A program made the translations under genes and the position numbers. A stretch of 64,000 nt of DNA from Diphasiastrum complanatum (Eukaryota; Streptophyta; Lycopodiopsida; Lycopodiales; Lycopodiaceae): assembly GCA_029204225.1 (NCBI GenBank), contig CM055103.1, positions 43,472,604 to 43,536,603 on the forward strand, read 5' to 3'. The notes below the pieces were generated by a model. It saw only the letters and a program-made list of their open reading frames with translations. It was not told the DNA's origin and did not search any database. Position 1 is the stretch's first letter. Each line of letters begins with the position of its first letter. Of this stretch, positions 1 through 12,344 are shown piece after piece.

Positions 1-1470
1 GCCTCTATCTATACCCACGAGCTGTAGAACCCAATTGTATCTTATTTTGGAGTCCTCCTCTTGCAACAGAGTGAACCCCAATCTATAAGGATTTGAGTTC
101 CACCTCTTACGAGATAATAGGTCTCTTTATTAAAAACATAACTCAAGTTGAGAGAGTCTAAATTACTAGTTCTCACATGGCTTTCCATCTTTCGAGAATT
201 ACCATGGGGCTCATAGAATATTCATTTAGCCTAGCACTAATTGTTGAAAATTAAGCCCACAGTTGCCTCCTTGGTGAATGACTAATTTCTATTTCATGAT
301 TCTTCCTTCATGTTTATTGATCATTGATCTAGGGTCAGGTGAAACCAACTTTGGTTCTATGTCTGCTCATCTGATACCTGCAGGAATCACAAACTTAGAC
401 AGCCAATTTATTTGAAGAACGTCTACAACGGGCTTCCGGCTGATCTCCAACAAAGGGTAACCAATGCTGCCATAATTTCAAGTTCAGATGTGAAGTTCAA
501 TAATTTGAAGTCATTGAAGACTTGGCCATCTTCAAGGGCTTCCACAAACTAGCATTTAGAACAAGTCTGCAGAAATACATTACTTTCGCGACAATCTGCA
601 AAAATACTCTAAGTGTTACGACAATCTACAGAAATGAACCATGTTTTCAACAACTTCGGCTTTTTCGCATTTCTCCGAAATGCGACACTTGCATAGTTCA
701 AAAGTTCAACTTGTGCAGTTCAAAAGTTTAACTGTTTTTTAACACCTTCGGCTTTTTCGCATTTTTTCGAAGAGAGAAAAATGCTGAAGGTCATCTATTT
801 TGAATGAGGAACGTTCCCAGTCACTTCTCAAAATTTGCGAAGTGAGAGAAATCCACTTCACGTAAAATGCGAAGTGAGAGAATTTGCGACGTCCTTGTCC
901 GCTCTGATTTGTTGATCGTATATATATATTGTGTATAGTTGTCACAAAATCCTTCCAAGTACGAAGACTTTTCTAATTAGGTGACAAACATTCAATGTAA
1001 TTAATACACGGATGAAATCTATAGATAGATCGTCCAAACACAGATTAGTGGTTGCTCCGTCCATGAGACACATTATTTGGGCATCCCAATTACGTCGTCA
1101 TTTTGGTTGTAGTTGCTATTTGTATGGTGCTTTAGTGTAATATAGCAGCAGCTTGCTTTTCTCTGTGTACAATGTAGATGAATGCATGTTGCGATTGAAT
1201 GCACTTTCATTACTGTTTGATCGCACTTGTTTACTCACTCTGATCAGAACACAGACGTCTATGACTCCTCAGTTTCTAATCAGACGATGGTCGTCTTTGA
1301 CGCCTGAGAAACTCGTGTTATCATACTGCTCTTCCATTTACTTCAGAACTATACTTCACAATTGAATCTAATTTCAGTAGTACCACATACAAACCATCTC
1401 TAATCTCTTCGGTGGACTATACTCTTGTTTCCTGCAGACTCATCGTTATACCTTATAGGTGGTTTGCTAG
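1..1470. other. Non-coding spacer with local degenerate repeats
   Basis: I see no supported gene here. Between about 500 and 900 the sequence repeats short motifs imperfectly: a CTTCGGCTTTTTCGCATTT-like string occurs near 652 and 746, and GCGAAGTGAGAGAA occurs near 838 and 868. Short open frames in the stretch have no recognisable domains. The copia fragment to the right fades out at about 1470, where the reverse transcriptase part would be expected, so the element is truncated here. Confidence 0.5.
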
Positions 1471-1479
1471 CCCTTAATG

Positions 1480-2525
1480 ATCTTCTAGATAATAGAGGAA
1501 GTTGATCATTTTCATTATGCTGTAGTTGCTGACTACAACATCAACATCTTCGGATTCACCGTTGATATGTTGTTCATCCAAAGTAGATGAGCTTGGACCT
1601 TCAATGAGAATAGTCAACTGAGGAACTTCGAAGTTCAAACGAGTCGGACAAGTCGGCTACATGGACTTTGCCTTTTCTCTTGAGGTTGATAAACTGATCT
1701 TCGATGAAGATGACATCCCGACTTGTGAATATCTTCGACTCGATAGGATCGAACAACTTGTAAGCTTGATCTGAAGTAGTGTAGCTGATGAAAATACATT
1801 TGATACTCTAGATTTCTTCCTGAGATCATGAGGAATATGCGCACCAGTAGTACATCCAAAAACTTTTAAATTCGACAAAGAAGGTTTGGTATTTGTCCAA
1901 ACTTCGAATGGTTTTTTGTCTGAAAGACCTTTAGTAGGACATCTGTTCTGAATATAGGTTGCTGTTGAAACAGCTTCAGTCCAGAAGGACTTCGGAAGTA
2001 TCGCAATGTATGATAACATGCACTTTGCTGATTCGACTAAGGTTCTGTTCTTTCTCTCAGCAAGACCATTTGACTGAGGCTAATAGGAGGTAATGTATTG
2101 TTGCTCAATGTCGTTGATGAGGTAGTACTCCTTGAATTCGGTGGAGATGTATTCTCCCTCGTTGTCGGACCTCAGTGCTTTGATTCGTTTACCAGTGTGA
2201 TTTTAACATGCTCTTTGAATTGTCTGAATTTGATGAAAGCCTTTTATTTCTGCTTAATGAAGTAAACAGTTGTTCTTCTGAAAAATTCATCAATAAAATT
2301 AATGAAATACTTTGCATCTAGAAATGATGGAGTTTGCATAGGTCCACATATATTTGAATGAACAACATCTAACAGTTTTGTTGCATGCCTATGACTCGAT
2401 CTAAAAGGAATCCTAGTTTGCTTTCCAAGGATGCAGCTATGGAGGAGATTGACTTTGCTAGAAGGATAGTCGAGATCAAGTGCAAGGGATTGTCTGGACA
2501 TATTCGAAACATATGCATAATTCAA
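1480..2525 (-). pseudogene. Ty1/copia integrase fragment (element A)
   Basis: On the minus strand this carries the integrase part of a copia polyprotein. The upstream piece (2244-2525) reads HATKLLDVVHSNICGPMQTP, which corresponds to the GAG-pre-integrase/integrase core junction with its first catalytic Asp region (degenerate, N for D). The downstream piece (1657-2019) contains FWTEAVSTATYIQNRCPTKG and a KPSLSNLKVFGC block, typical of the C-terminal half of copia integrase. The two are separated by stops and a frame change, and the frame breaks again near 1660 in the linker toward reverse transcriptase. No reverse transcriptase or RNase H follows, so the element lacks its 3' half. It is a dead copy downstream of the protease piece at 2544-3131. 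Confidence 0.85.
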
Positions 2526-2543
2526 GTGTCCTAAGCAATGATG

Positions 2544-3131
2544 TCATAGTAATGCTTTATTAACAAGAACAGAGATTTTCAAGGCTTGACTAGAATCAAA
2601 ATAAAAATGTGCCAATCTATATAAGTATCCATGCCTCTTGTTGAGTGCAATGATCTTATTATTCCTATCGATAATTTTGCATTTATTAGACTCAAACTCC
2701 ACCTTATGACCTAAATCTGTAATTCTACTTACTGATAACAGATTTGTAGAAAGTTTAGGAGCATACAAGACTTTTGACAGTAGTTTGAATTGATCATGTT
2801 GGAACCTCAATCTTACAGTACCTTCATCTTCGATAGTGTGAGTGCTATCATCACCAAGATGAACATACGTCTTTGTGCTGTAAGGCGTATAGGAATGAAA
2901 AATCTCACGATGATTGGTCATGTGTTTAGTAGCTCCAGAATCCTGAAACCACGAATCATCTGAATTCACGTATTTGTCTTTGACCATAAAAGCGTCTTTG
3001 TCCATTTCGTCTTCAGGAGATGTTGTAGCTGAATTTGCTTGTTGATCAGGTTGCTTGGCTACATTCTTTGCTTTGAGAATTCGACAATCCTGGATCTCAT
3101 GGTTATTGCGCTTGCAATACCTGTAAAACAT
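2544..3131 (-). pseudogene. Ty1/copia gag zinc-knuckle and protease region (element A)
   Basis: A 195-codon minus-strand stretch begins with a gag zinc knuckle (residues 1-17, MFYRYCKRNNHEIQDC) and continues into an aspartic protease with DSGATKHMT at about residues 64-72. It ends near the GAG-pre-integrase motif (YLYRLAHFYFD). The first Cys expected in a C-X2-C-X4-H-X4-C knuckle is Tyr; the same change is present in element B at 42129. A frame change near 3130 separates it from the gag block at 3291-3776, so the polyprotein is broken. The protease catalytic triplet D-S-G is intact. Function in a live element would be polyprotein maturation. Confidence 0.88.
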
Positions 3132-3290
3132 CTTTTTTTTCGATGAATGTAGATTTGATGATTGTTCTTGACTTTGAGTCTGTTTCTGATTCGATGCAGA
3201 CTGCTTGGAGCCTTTCTACTTCTATCATTTCGAGCCCTTGTTGACATATAGAGCATGAGACGAAGAGGTAGACAAAGTGTCTTGACTTCT

Positions 3291-3776
3291 TCAATTATCT
3301 TCTTGCAGCAACATAGTGATAACTCTGGTAAGAGTTAAATCTGAGTGTGTCATGATGACCATCACCCAGTTCTCATATGTAGAGGGCAGGCTTGAAAGCA
3401 ATGTCATAATTGCATCTTGATCGTCTATGACTAATCCGACAGCGGCCATCTGTTGCAAGAGATTCTTAAACTGGTTAATATGATTCTGAAGAGAATCATT
3501 ATTCGACATTTTGAGTGTGAAAAATTTTCTTCGAAGATGTAACTTGGTAGTTACGTCTCTCACATCATATAGTGAGCTCAGGATGTCCCAAACTTCTTTC
3601 GAAGTTTTGGCTTCAACTACATGGCCAATCTGAGTATCTGATATATTGAGGATAATAAGCGCAAAAGCTTTACCATCCTTCAATTTCCACTTTGAGTCGT
3701 TTGTGTCGTCTTCAGGCTTCACCTCGATACATGTAACAACATCCCACAGCTCGTTGGCGATTAGCAAGGTCTTCAT
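3291..3776 (-). pseudogene. Ty1/copia gag N-terminal domain (UBN2-type, element A)
   Basis: The 161-codon minus-strand frame matches the gag/UBN2 domain of plant copia elements. It has ANELWDVV near the start, WKLKDGKAFALIILNIS, VWDILSSLYD, and the KLHLRRKFFTLKM...LQNHINQFKNLL block, then LLSSLPSTYENWVM. In a live element this is the capsid protein. It sits directly downstream of the primer-binding site and 5' LTR (4026-4824), as expected. The true start is probably a little upstream of 3776 in the leader, where the frame is unclear. Element B at 41.4-42.7 kb is a diverged relative. Confidence 0.88.
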
Positions 3777-3954
3777 CTTAGATTTTCATAAATGATAATT
3801 GGATCCATTCAACTTTGTCTGCGATAAGACCAGCTTTACTTTGAGAATCCATCTAGAACTTTAGTCTGTCGGCATTAAGAGAGATACCATGCTGCGCTAC
3901 AATTGGAAATCAATTCTTTGATACCGAAACAAATTGATTCAAACTGAAGAATAA

Positions 3955-4000
3955 TTTGATATCACGAAAGATATCGAGTATTAGAGCTTGCGCTCTAATA
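3955..4000 (-). other. Retrotransposon leader stem-loops (element A)
   Basis: Two hairpins lie between the primer-binding site and gag. The first pairs TTTGATATC (3955-3963) with GATATCGAG (3970-3978) around a 6-nt loop. The second pairs TATTAGAGC (3979-3987) with GCTCTAATA (3992-4000) around a 4-nt loop. A hairpin with the same GATATC stem and a similar loop is present in the leader of element B, so this is probably a conserved RNA structure of the family. A packaging or dimerisation role is inference only. Confidence 0.5.
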
Positions 4001-4025
4001 TAGTATTAGGCCTTGAAAACGCAAT

Positions 4026-4037
4026 GCTCTGACACCA
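4026..4037 (-). promoter_or_regulatory. Primer-binding site, element A
   Basis: On the minus strand the sequence is TGGTGTCAGAGC. It differs by one base from TGGTATCAGAGC, the common plant copia site that pairs with the 3' end of initiator methionine tRNA. It directly abuts the LTR end at 4038. Confidence 0.85.
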
Positions 4038-4824
4038 TGTTGGAAGAGGTGTGTGAATAGATAGGTCGAATAGAATTGAATAAAAAGAATTCGAACGACA
4101 AGAAAGAAAACTTATCGTGCGCAGTGGAATAAACTATCTTCCTCTTTCTCTATGCATGACTATGCCTATCAATTTTGAACAAAACAATAGTGATAGAAAT
4201 CCCTTTTTATCTTATAGTAACTAACTTTGAAATCATTATTACTACAGTGATTACGTAGCCAAACATTAAAGCATTGAATTATCGAACAAATAGTAAGAGA
4301 TCATCAATTACAAAGGCATTACAAAGAAGCATTCATACTGACCTGATGTTGAATACAATAAAGGATAGATTGATTCATTAAAGGAAACAAATCAGAATGG
4401 AAATGAGCACAAAGGAAGTGCGGATCAAAGCCACGTGCTCTGAGCTATCTCTGAATAACTGTAACTCTGTCTGAGTTAAGCACTTCCGCTAATAAGCAGT
4501 AAGCGCAATAGCAAACTCTACATCCATCCAAAGTGAGCTGCATCCATCCAGTTAAATCTTCCCAGAAATTTACTTGCTAAACGGTTAGGGCAAGTCTGTA
4601 GCTTCAATTCGAGTGAAACATTAACTGTCAACTGACATGGCCGAAGTGGCCAAAGTCTCCGAACTTTGTCGATGATGTCAATAAACCTCGGAGCCACCTG
4701 TGAGCCATTTCCAACAAGTAGTTCTACAGACTGTGTAGAAAAACAAAGAAAGCTACAGGTTTGGATAAGAATTGGACGAAGATTAAAATGTCGATTAGTC
4801 GATTAGTAGGAGAATAATCTAACA
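4038..4824 (-). repeat. 5' LTR of copia element A
   Basis: The LTR runs on the minus strand from TGTTAGATTATTCTCC (starting at 4824) to CTTCCAACA (ending at 4038) and is about 787 bp. Its start aligns with the LTR starts at 46278 (minus) and 40442 (plus), both TGTTGGATT followed by TCTCCTGATGATCGACTAATC. An internal match (AAGTAAATTTC, ACTGGATGGATGC) is also shared. An internal TTCCAACA ending at 4716 looks like an end but is not supported by the other two LTRs. No partner LTR is present to the left, so the element is a truncated 5' half. Confidence 0.8.
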
Positions 4825-5560
4825 AAGACTTCGTAGCTTCCCTTTGATCAGACCTCGAAGTTGGAGACTTCGATGTCATGGAAGTCGAAAATTCCGATGT
4901 CGAGGCAGGGCTCAAAATCATTTGTCAGGAAAAAGTCGATGTCGGTCATGTTGTAACATTGTGTATATATATTGAATACCACTTGCGTATTCAGTGATGA
5001 TGATGAAGTGTGTATAAAATAATATCATCAGAAGCTTATCAGAGATAGACGAAGTAGATGCCTTGCCCATTGATTTCTTTATTGTCAGTAATAGGTTCAT
5101 TCCATTTACAGATTGAATTAGCTTTGTAGAGCACACGGTTTCGTCCGCTATTGTCTTGTGCTCTACTGCATCATTGACATGTATATTTTGCTATACTTAA
5201 TCTGATAACAGCTCTTTTGTTCTGCATTCAGATTTGTGTCATATTGTTATGCTTATTTTCATTCTGTCTGACTTTCTTGTTGCTCAATTTGGTAATCTGT
5301 TCTTAGCGAATTATTGTTAGTCTAGTTGTTGACAAATAATATTTAGTCTTGCCTTTCGCGAATCATTCGCGACTGATTATCAGTTGAGCTCAATTTAACT
5401 CTTCGCGAATCATTCTCGACTAATTATTCTTCTGGTGTTTTGCTAATGTTTGGCTACGTAATCAGAACAATCTCTCATCTAGTATACTCGACAAATAAAC
5501 TAAGGAATCTAGTGCTTGTTTGACAAAAAACAGACTAAATCTCTGAGATAGAATTCGTAG
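4825..5560. repeat. Spacer with LTR-like remnant and TCGCGAAT palindromes
   Basis: No supported gene. TGTTTGGCTACGTAATCA near 5448-5465 resembles a string inside LTR A (its reverse complement near 4250-4270), so part of this stretch may be an old related LTR in plus orientation. A 17-bp palindrome TCGCGAATCATTCGCGA lies at 5356-5372 and recurs with one change at 5403-5419. Confidence 0.35.
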
Positions 5561-7463
5561 AGCTGCCAGAGGACTGATTTTTGACAGATCTAGCCTCAGT
5601 AGGACTGGCCTTGGATCTAGCCTTAGTAGGACTGGCGAATTCTAAGACAAAGATTTGGTTGGAAAACAAAGGATTTCGACAGTAAAATAGGCTAATTTCT
5701 GGAAATCTGAGTAGGGCCAGAATTCGTAGAGGTGATAGGCTGGAAGATAGTGTTCTGTTGTGGCTACAAACAGCCGGCCGAATTCTAATATACCTGAATG
5801 ATGGGGGAAAATGTCACTTGGTTCACTTCTTTCAGAGAAAATGTCCAAGTTGATACTTTTGTTGCTTCCCCCCGGCTTGATAGGTTGCTCGGCAGCTCGT
5901 GTAGGACCTGGAGATAAGAGTTGTGATGTAGTGTGAAGAAGAATAGCATGCAAACATACACACAAGCATGTTAGCAATGGTAAAAAGAGAAACAAAGTAA
6001 GCAATGTAGAAAAAACCTAAAAAGCGGCAACGGGGCCAATGTTGGAAGTAAATCTATTCATGCAGTGGCTAGATCTATCCATGGTTGTAGTATAGTGATA
6101 GACAGGTCGTCCACTTCCTAAGTTCTACATAAAGCTTACAAATGAAGTAAAGCGTATGAACAAAAAGGAGAGCACCAAGGCTTCCCAACTGGTGCTCGGA
6201 ACTAAACTTAATCTAAGGTTTGGCTAAGGCTTTCCCAACTAGCCAAGAATCGTGAAATAAACTAAAGCTTGCTAAGGCTTACTCAACTAGCAAGGTGCTT
6301 AATCTAAATCCTATCTAACACCCAAAGGGGGATGAAAAATAGAGGTTGCGGCTAATTAAGCATAAATCAATGAAAGCAGGCCACAAACAAATTCCTATGA
6401 AAGGAGGCAAGAGGAGGCCCAAGCATCTTCTCTCAAGCTATGCACCTTCCAAAGGGAACACAATGAAATAACAAGATAATCACAAGGCAATTTGTCATAA
6501 TCTCAAAGTGTTATTCACAAGGGAAATGCCTCTCTTCTTATAGCAAGCCATAAGTTTCCACTAACTTATGGGATTAGACTTCTAACTTGCCATTCTAAGG
6601 CTTCACAACTTCTAACTTAGAAACTTTAAGTCTCTAAACTTAGAACTTAAGATAACTTAGAATCTTTTAAGTTTCTAAGCTTAAGTTTCTAACTTAGAAG
6701 TTTAGGATTTATTTAACTTAGAAGTTTAGAATTTATTTAAGCTTCTATCCATGGTCTTATAGCACACATGCCAAGGTAGAAATTTATTAACAAGTACTCA
6801 CATGTGGACTTACAATACACATGCCACGGTGTTTTATTTCTCTTTTTCTACTTTGTTGCTAACATCCAAGAACTTGTGCTTGTGAGTGGTTGTCACAATG
6901 TCATAGTATGGGTTGTCATAACTAGGAACCTGAAAATAGAGGTTATTCAGAGTGAGTTGTATGAATTTGATTTACGTTTCTATTTGGTTAGGTTCGTTTG
7001 TCCTATGCCTAAGCTATATAGGGTTGTTCATATCTAATTTATCCCTAGGAGTCCTTAATCAAGGACCCTCCTATCAAGAGCAAGGGCTTCTTTTATTTTC
7101 AACTTCCAAATGACTTGTAAGTTTCATGGCCAGCTCCTTTCAAACTGAAAATGTATGGAGATTTTAACCTTTATGAACATAATTTTGTCTACTTTGGAAA
7201 GTAAATTTGAAATTTATGGAAAAGCTTTCTTTTCGAACAAAAAAGAGAACCTAGAAACTGAGTCTCAATTGAAAAGTTTTTGCATTCTTCAAAAGGAATG
7301 TAGGCCTTTAAGTTTTAATGTGCATTCAGAATTGCAAATTCCAAGATCTTATGTTGCCAATTAGTTCCAACCTTAAAAGTAGAATCTTTCAAACAAGATA
7401 CTTTTGGTTCACTTTCATGTGATACATGTACTTTGCCCTGTACTTTGCAAAGTACAAAATGAG

Positions 7464-7465
<2 letters not shown>
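5561..7465. other. Non-coding spacer with short tandem repeats
   Basis: No supported gene. A 26-bp motif GATCTAGCCTCAGTAGGACT is duplicated at about 5587-5636. From 6590 to 6745 the sequence is a low-complexity run of AACTTAGAA/CTTCTAAG strings, including an approximate 24-bp tandem pair at about 6690-6737. Open frames of 60-120 codons here show no domain I recognise. Confidence 0.45.

Positions 7466-7513
<48 letters not shown>
7466..7513. repeat. (TC)n microsatellite
   Basis: An uninterrupted 48-bp TC run lies about 500 bp upstream of the SAUR start. CT-rich tracts are common in plant core promoters and 5' regions, but this one is farther upstream than the TATA candidate, so a promoter role is only a possibility. 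Confidence 0.97.
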
Positions 7514-7515
<2 letters not shown>

Positions 7516-7518
<3 letters not shown>

Positions 7519-7621
7519 GTCCCCATATGAATTTGTATCTAGAATTTAGATCATTGAATATAGATCCCCTGGTCCCCATTTGAACTTGTATCTAGAATTT
7601 AGATCATTTGACTATAGATGT
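7516..7621. repeat. 53-bp imperfect tandem duplication upstream of SAUR
   Basis: CTGGTCCCCATATGAATTTG begins at 7516 and recurs at 7569 as CTGGTCCCCATTTGAACTTG, each followed by TATCTAGAATTTAGATCATT. The period is 53 bp, with a few substitutions. It lies immediately 3' of the TC tract in the SAUR upstream region. Confidence 0.9.
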
Positions 7622-7703
7622 CACATTATCCTTTGTCCACACAATTAGAATTCTCTGTAATCTCGCCCTCATTCCCCCAAGTGCGTTTTACTCCACCGGA
7701 GTG

Positions 7704-7712
7704 CATATAAAG
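7704..7712 (+). promoter_or_regulatory. Candidate TATA box of the SAUR gene
   Basis: CATATAAAG lies about 310 bp upstream of the SAUR ATG in a region with no competing ORF. It would give a 5' leader of roughly 280 nt, which is long for a SAUR gene but possible. I found no canonical TGTCTC auxin-response element in the 600 bp upstream, only TGTC cores such as TGTCAC (7619) and TGTCCA (near 7636). Confidence 0.45.
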
Positions 7713-8022
7713 TTTGTCCTTTCTATATCACCACATGCAAATCAACCCGACATGCACTTGTCCATACAAACTAAAATATTAGCCTGTGCAATCTTCCCAA
7801 ACCACATCTCCTGCATGATTCCTCACTTCATACTTCCTCGTCAGCCTTGATAGTCTTCCGAGTTCTCATTATTGTGTGCTTCTCACGCAAATCTGCTACT
7901 CTTTGTGCTCTGTTGAAATCTCACCCTCTTTTATTTCATTCCAGTTCCACCTTTTTTCCTTCAGCACAGAAATCAAACGCGCCGCCTTTGTTTTGAGTAC
8001 ACAAGTCACAGCAGTTCCTTAA

Positions 8023-8448
8023 ATGTCAACCAGAAGAGTGAACTTGACGAGGTTCATTTGCGGGGTGCAAAAGCTTAAGCCGCAAAGAGCTTCCTCTTAC
8101 TCTGGCTCTCATGGCTCCTTCAGCTCCTCCTCTTCAGGGTATTCCAACTGCGAGGAGCTCAGTGCCGAGGAGAGCTTTCCAGCAAGCGATATTCCGGAAG
8201 GTCACCTGGCGGTGTACGTGGGTGCAGAAAAGCGGCGCTACGTAATCGAAACCAAGTATCTCAATACACGACCTTTCAGAGCCTTACTGGACAAATGTGC
8301 TCAAGAATTTGGATTCTCTCAGGAAGGTGGCATCACCATACCTTGCGAACTGCAACTTTTCGAGCACCTGCTGTGGCTTCTCAACAACAACGATCCAGCT
8401 GCTGAATTATTGGAAATGGAAGAGCTAATCCATTTCTATTCTTCCTGA
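8023..8448 (+). CDS. SAUR-family auxin-responsive protein, 141 aa
   Basis: This is a complete intronless gene for a small auxin-up RNA protein. The conserved SAUR domain spans about residues 56-120, with IPEGHLAVYVG, RRYVIETKYL, FRALLDKCAQEFGF, GGITIPC and FEHLLWLL in order. The C-terminus ends EELIHFYSS, as in the SAUR subgroup with an FYA-like tail. Residues 22-55 form a Ser-rich variable leader. An in-frame TAA lies directly before the ATG (8020-8022), which fixes the start. Known SAUR proteins inhibit PP2C-D phosphatases and thereby raise plasma-membrane H+-ATPase activity and cell expansion; that role here is inferred from the family. Length and lack of introns match the family. The stop codon sits inside a 75-bp perfect tandem duplication, so the 3' UTR start is doubled. 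Confidence 0.93.
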   Translation: MSTRRVNLTRFICGVQKLKPQRASSYSGSHGSFSSSSSGYSNCEELSAEESFPASDIPEGHLAVYVGAEKRRYVIETKYLNTRPFRALLDKCAQEFGFSQEGGITIPCELQLFEHLLWLLNNNDPAAELLEMEELIHFYSS

Positions 8449-8593
8449 CTTCTGCTGAACCTCATCTCCATTACTCTCACTGACGTAGTTATCAACCGCC
8501 TGCATGACAAACACAGCGCCTGACTTCTGCTGAACCTCATCTCCATTACTCTCACTGACGTAGTTATCAACCGCCTGCATGACAAACACAGCG
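8444..8593. repeat. Perfect 75-bp tandem duplication spanning the SAUR stop codon
   Basis: Copy 1 is 8444-8518 and copy 2 is 8519-8593; by eye they are identical. Copy 1 begins inside the last serine codon and includes the TGA stop. The duplication therefore leaves the protein unchanged but doubles the start of the 3' UTR. Identity suggests a recent event or an assembly artefact. Confidence 0.93.
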
Positions 8594-9516
8594 CCATTCA
8601 CTGTACAGTCAGATAAACAATCAAGTCTTGGGTACAGAACTATCAGAGCGATCCTCAGAAGAGAGAAAGGTAGAAATGCAAAACAAAATCTCAGTGTGAG
8701 TGATGATGATGAATATAGATAGATATGACTGCAGCAGCTCAGCTTGATACATTAATGCTTGCATTTGGAGTTGTAGATATGGTTCTTGGCAAAGAAAATG
8801 CATCGCCCACACAACCTTTTGGAATGTAATTCATTGCTCTGTCTCTCCTTCTCACTTGGAAGGCTTCTAACTATGAATTTGAGTTTCCATTCTTTTGTGA
8901 GGTGATTGTGAGGAAAGTATGGCCTCTCAAAGTCAGCACAAATTTCAAGGATACAGTTTAAGTTCTTGCCTGAAAGTAAAGTATGCAATAACATGATGTC
9001 TTAGTTCTTTTATGGGCGGGTAGCTTCTTTGCAATAGAATCATCATAGACACTCTTTAATTTCTCTTCTTGTTTTTTATTCAATGACACCTACTTTGCAC
9101 TAGCATCAATACGCACACAATTTTCCCAATTACATTATGCCAAGGAGCACTAGGAACATCAATGGCACAACCAACAAAATTTGAGCCAGGCTTCATGGGC
9201 ATGGGCTATGCTCTTATCTAACTCACTCATCTCTAGAGGACAACTTCTATGTTCTCATGAGCATCGGTGTTTTTCTTTTCCTTGTCATAAGCATTGATTG
9301 TTAGAAAGGGTTTCTTTGGGATCATATGTGGTGAGTACTTCCATCCCTCATTAGGTAGGAGTTAATCCAATTGTGGCCACACAAATGAGGGCCTACAAGA
9401 AAAGTAAGTAATATATTTTATATAATAAACTTTTATCTAATTAGAAAGAGAAAGATTAATGCAACATGTAAGCTTACACAAATTAATTGTAGGTGAATGA
9501 TAGGTGAATGATAAAG

Positions 9517-9518
<2 letters not shown>
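8594..9518. other. SAUR 3' flank, no gene seen
   Basis: I see no further supported gene. Short minus-strand frames at 8621-8994 lack recognisable domains. The composition becomes AT-rich toward the GA tract at 9519. Confidence 0.4.

Positions 9519-9582
<64 letters not shown>
9519..9582. repeat. (GA)n microsatellite, 32 units
   Basis: Uninterrupted GA run of 64 bp at the left edge of an AT-rich degenerate repeat region. Confidence 0.97.
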
Positions 9583-9586
<4 letters not shown>

Positions 9587-9589
9587 GTT

Positions 9590-10765
9590 AAAATTTTGAG
9601 ATTAAAAGTAAAAACATGACGAATGCGATTAAACTGTGATGCAGATTATGAATGTAATTACAAATGAGATTATAATGTGAATCTAGAATTAGATCAACAC
9701 GTGAATTAGAATGAAATTGAAATGCTGAGATTTATTATGTGAATTAGAATGAGATTATAATGTCAATCTAAATTGTGAATTAATATGAGATTTATTTTGG
9801 AATCGTGTAAGAGAGATAAATGTATCTATATTCTATGTATATGAATAAATGTGATTGTGAAATAAAATGAGAATACAATGTCATTACAACAGATCATGAA
9901 TATGACTAGAATGCGATTGTGATTAGAGATTATGAATGCAATTACCAATGAGATTAGACTGTGAATCTAGAATAAGGTCAAAATGTGAAATTAGAATGAA
10001 ATTTATATATAATTTGAATTTGGATGTGAATTAGAATGCGATTGGAACACTAATTAAATGAGATTTATAAGTTGAATTAGAATAAGATTATAATGTTCAT
10101 GTGATTTAGAATGTGAATTAGATTCCAGAATTCATTTTTGTGTGCATATGAGGCTAAAAGCATGGTTTGGTGGTACAACATGGACTTTCAAGGACACTAC
10201 CTTCTTTGGGTAGAAATGCACTTTTGTATTATTATACTATTTTCAGCTAATACTTTTGACTTGCCATAACTTTTTAACGGTACCTCAAAAGTATCATGTC
10301 ATGTAACATATCATTGGAAAGCACTAGTCGAGCGCTTTCTAACGCACTAAACCCCACTGAAATTGGGCTTACCACTAAAAAGTTATGTCATTTTAATGCG
10401 GACTCAAAAAAAAAATTATGATTAATAAAATCCCCACACATTTGACTTGCCATAACTTTTTAACCGTAGCTCAGAAATATGTCATGTAACATATCTTTGG
10501 AAAGTGCTCGTTGACGCTTTTAACGCACCAAGCTCTGCTGAAATTGGACTTACCACTAAAACTTTATGTCATTTTTAATGTCGACTAGAATAAATTTATG
10601 AGTAATAAAATTCCCAAAAAGTGAATTGTATTACCAAAAGGTACAATAAAAATGGTCTCTTTTTTTGTACCACCAAACCATGCTTTTAGTCATGATTAGG
10701 ATGAGATTTGAATCAAAATAAGAATAAAATTCGAATGTAGGGTGTAGGGTCTCAAAATCTAGAGG
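9590..10765. repeat. AT-rich degenerate minisatellite-like region (host of a TIR element)
   Basis: Short strings such as GAATTAGAATGAGATTATAATG recur in altered form throughout. A longer direct repeat of about 78 bp starts with GATTATGAATG at 9644 and again at 9928, 284 bp apart. The same texture (GATTAGGATGAGATTTGAATC) resumes to the right of the TIR element after about 10692, so that element appears to have inserted into the array. Confidence 0.7.
10152..10691. mobile_element. Short non-autonomous TIR element (MITE-like), about 540 bp
   Basis: Perfect 25-bp terminal inverted repeats lie at 10154-10178 and 10665-10689; the core reads CTAAAAGCATGGTTTGGTGG. The repeats may extend two bases outward with one mismatch. 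A possible 4-bp target duplication ATGA flanks them (10148-10151 and 10692-10695). The interior has no coding capacity. It consists largely of a 186-bp imperfect tandem duplication, copies starting at 10255 and 10441, each opening with TTTGACTTGCCATAACTTTT. The superfamily cannot be assigned from these ends. Confidence 0.8.
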
Positions 10766-10766
10766 T

Positions 10767-12344
<1,578 letters not shown>

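Noticed and set aside
4038-4716. LTR A ending at TTCCAACA (4716), giving neat 8-bp TGTTGGAA/TTCCAACA termini
   Set aside because: The related LTRs at 40442 and 46278 start TGTTGGATT..CTCCTGATGATCGACTAATC, and the matching sequence in A starts at 4824; the 4716 motif is internal.
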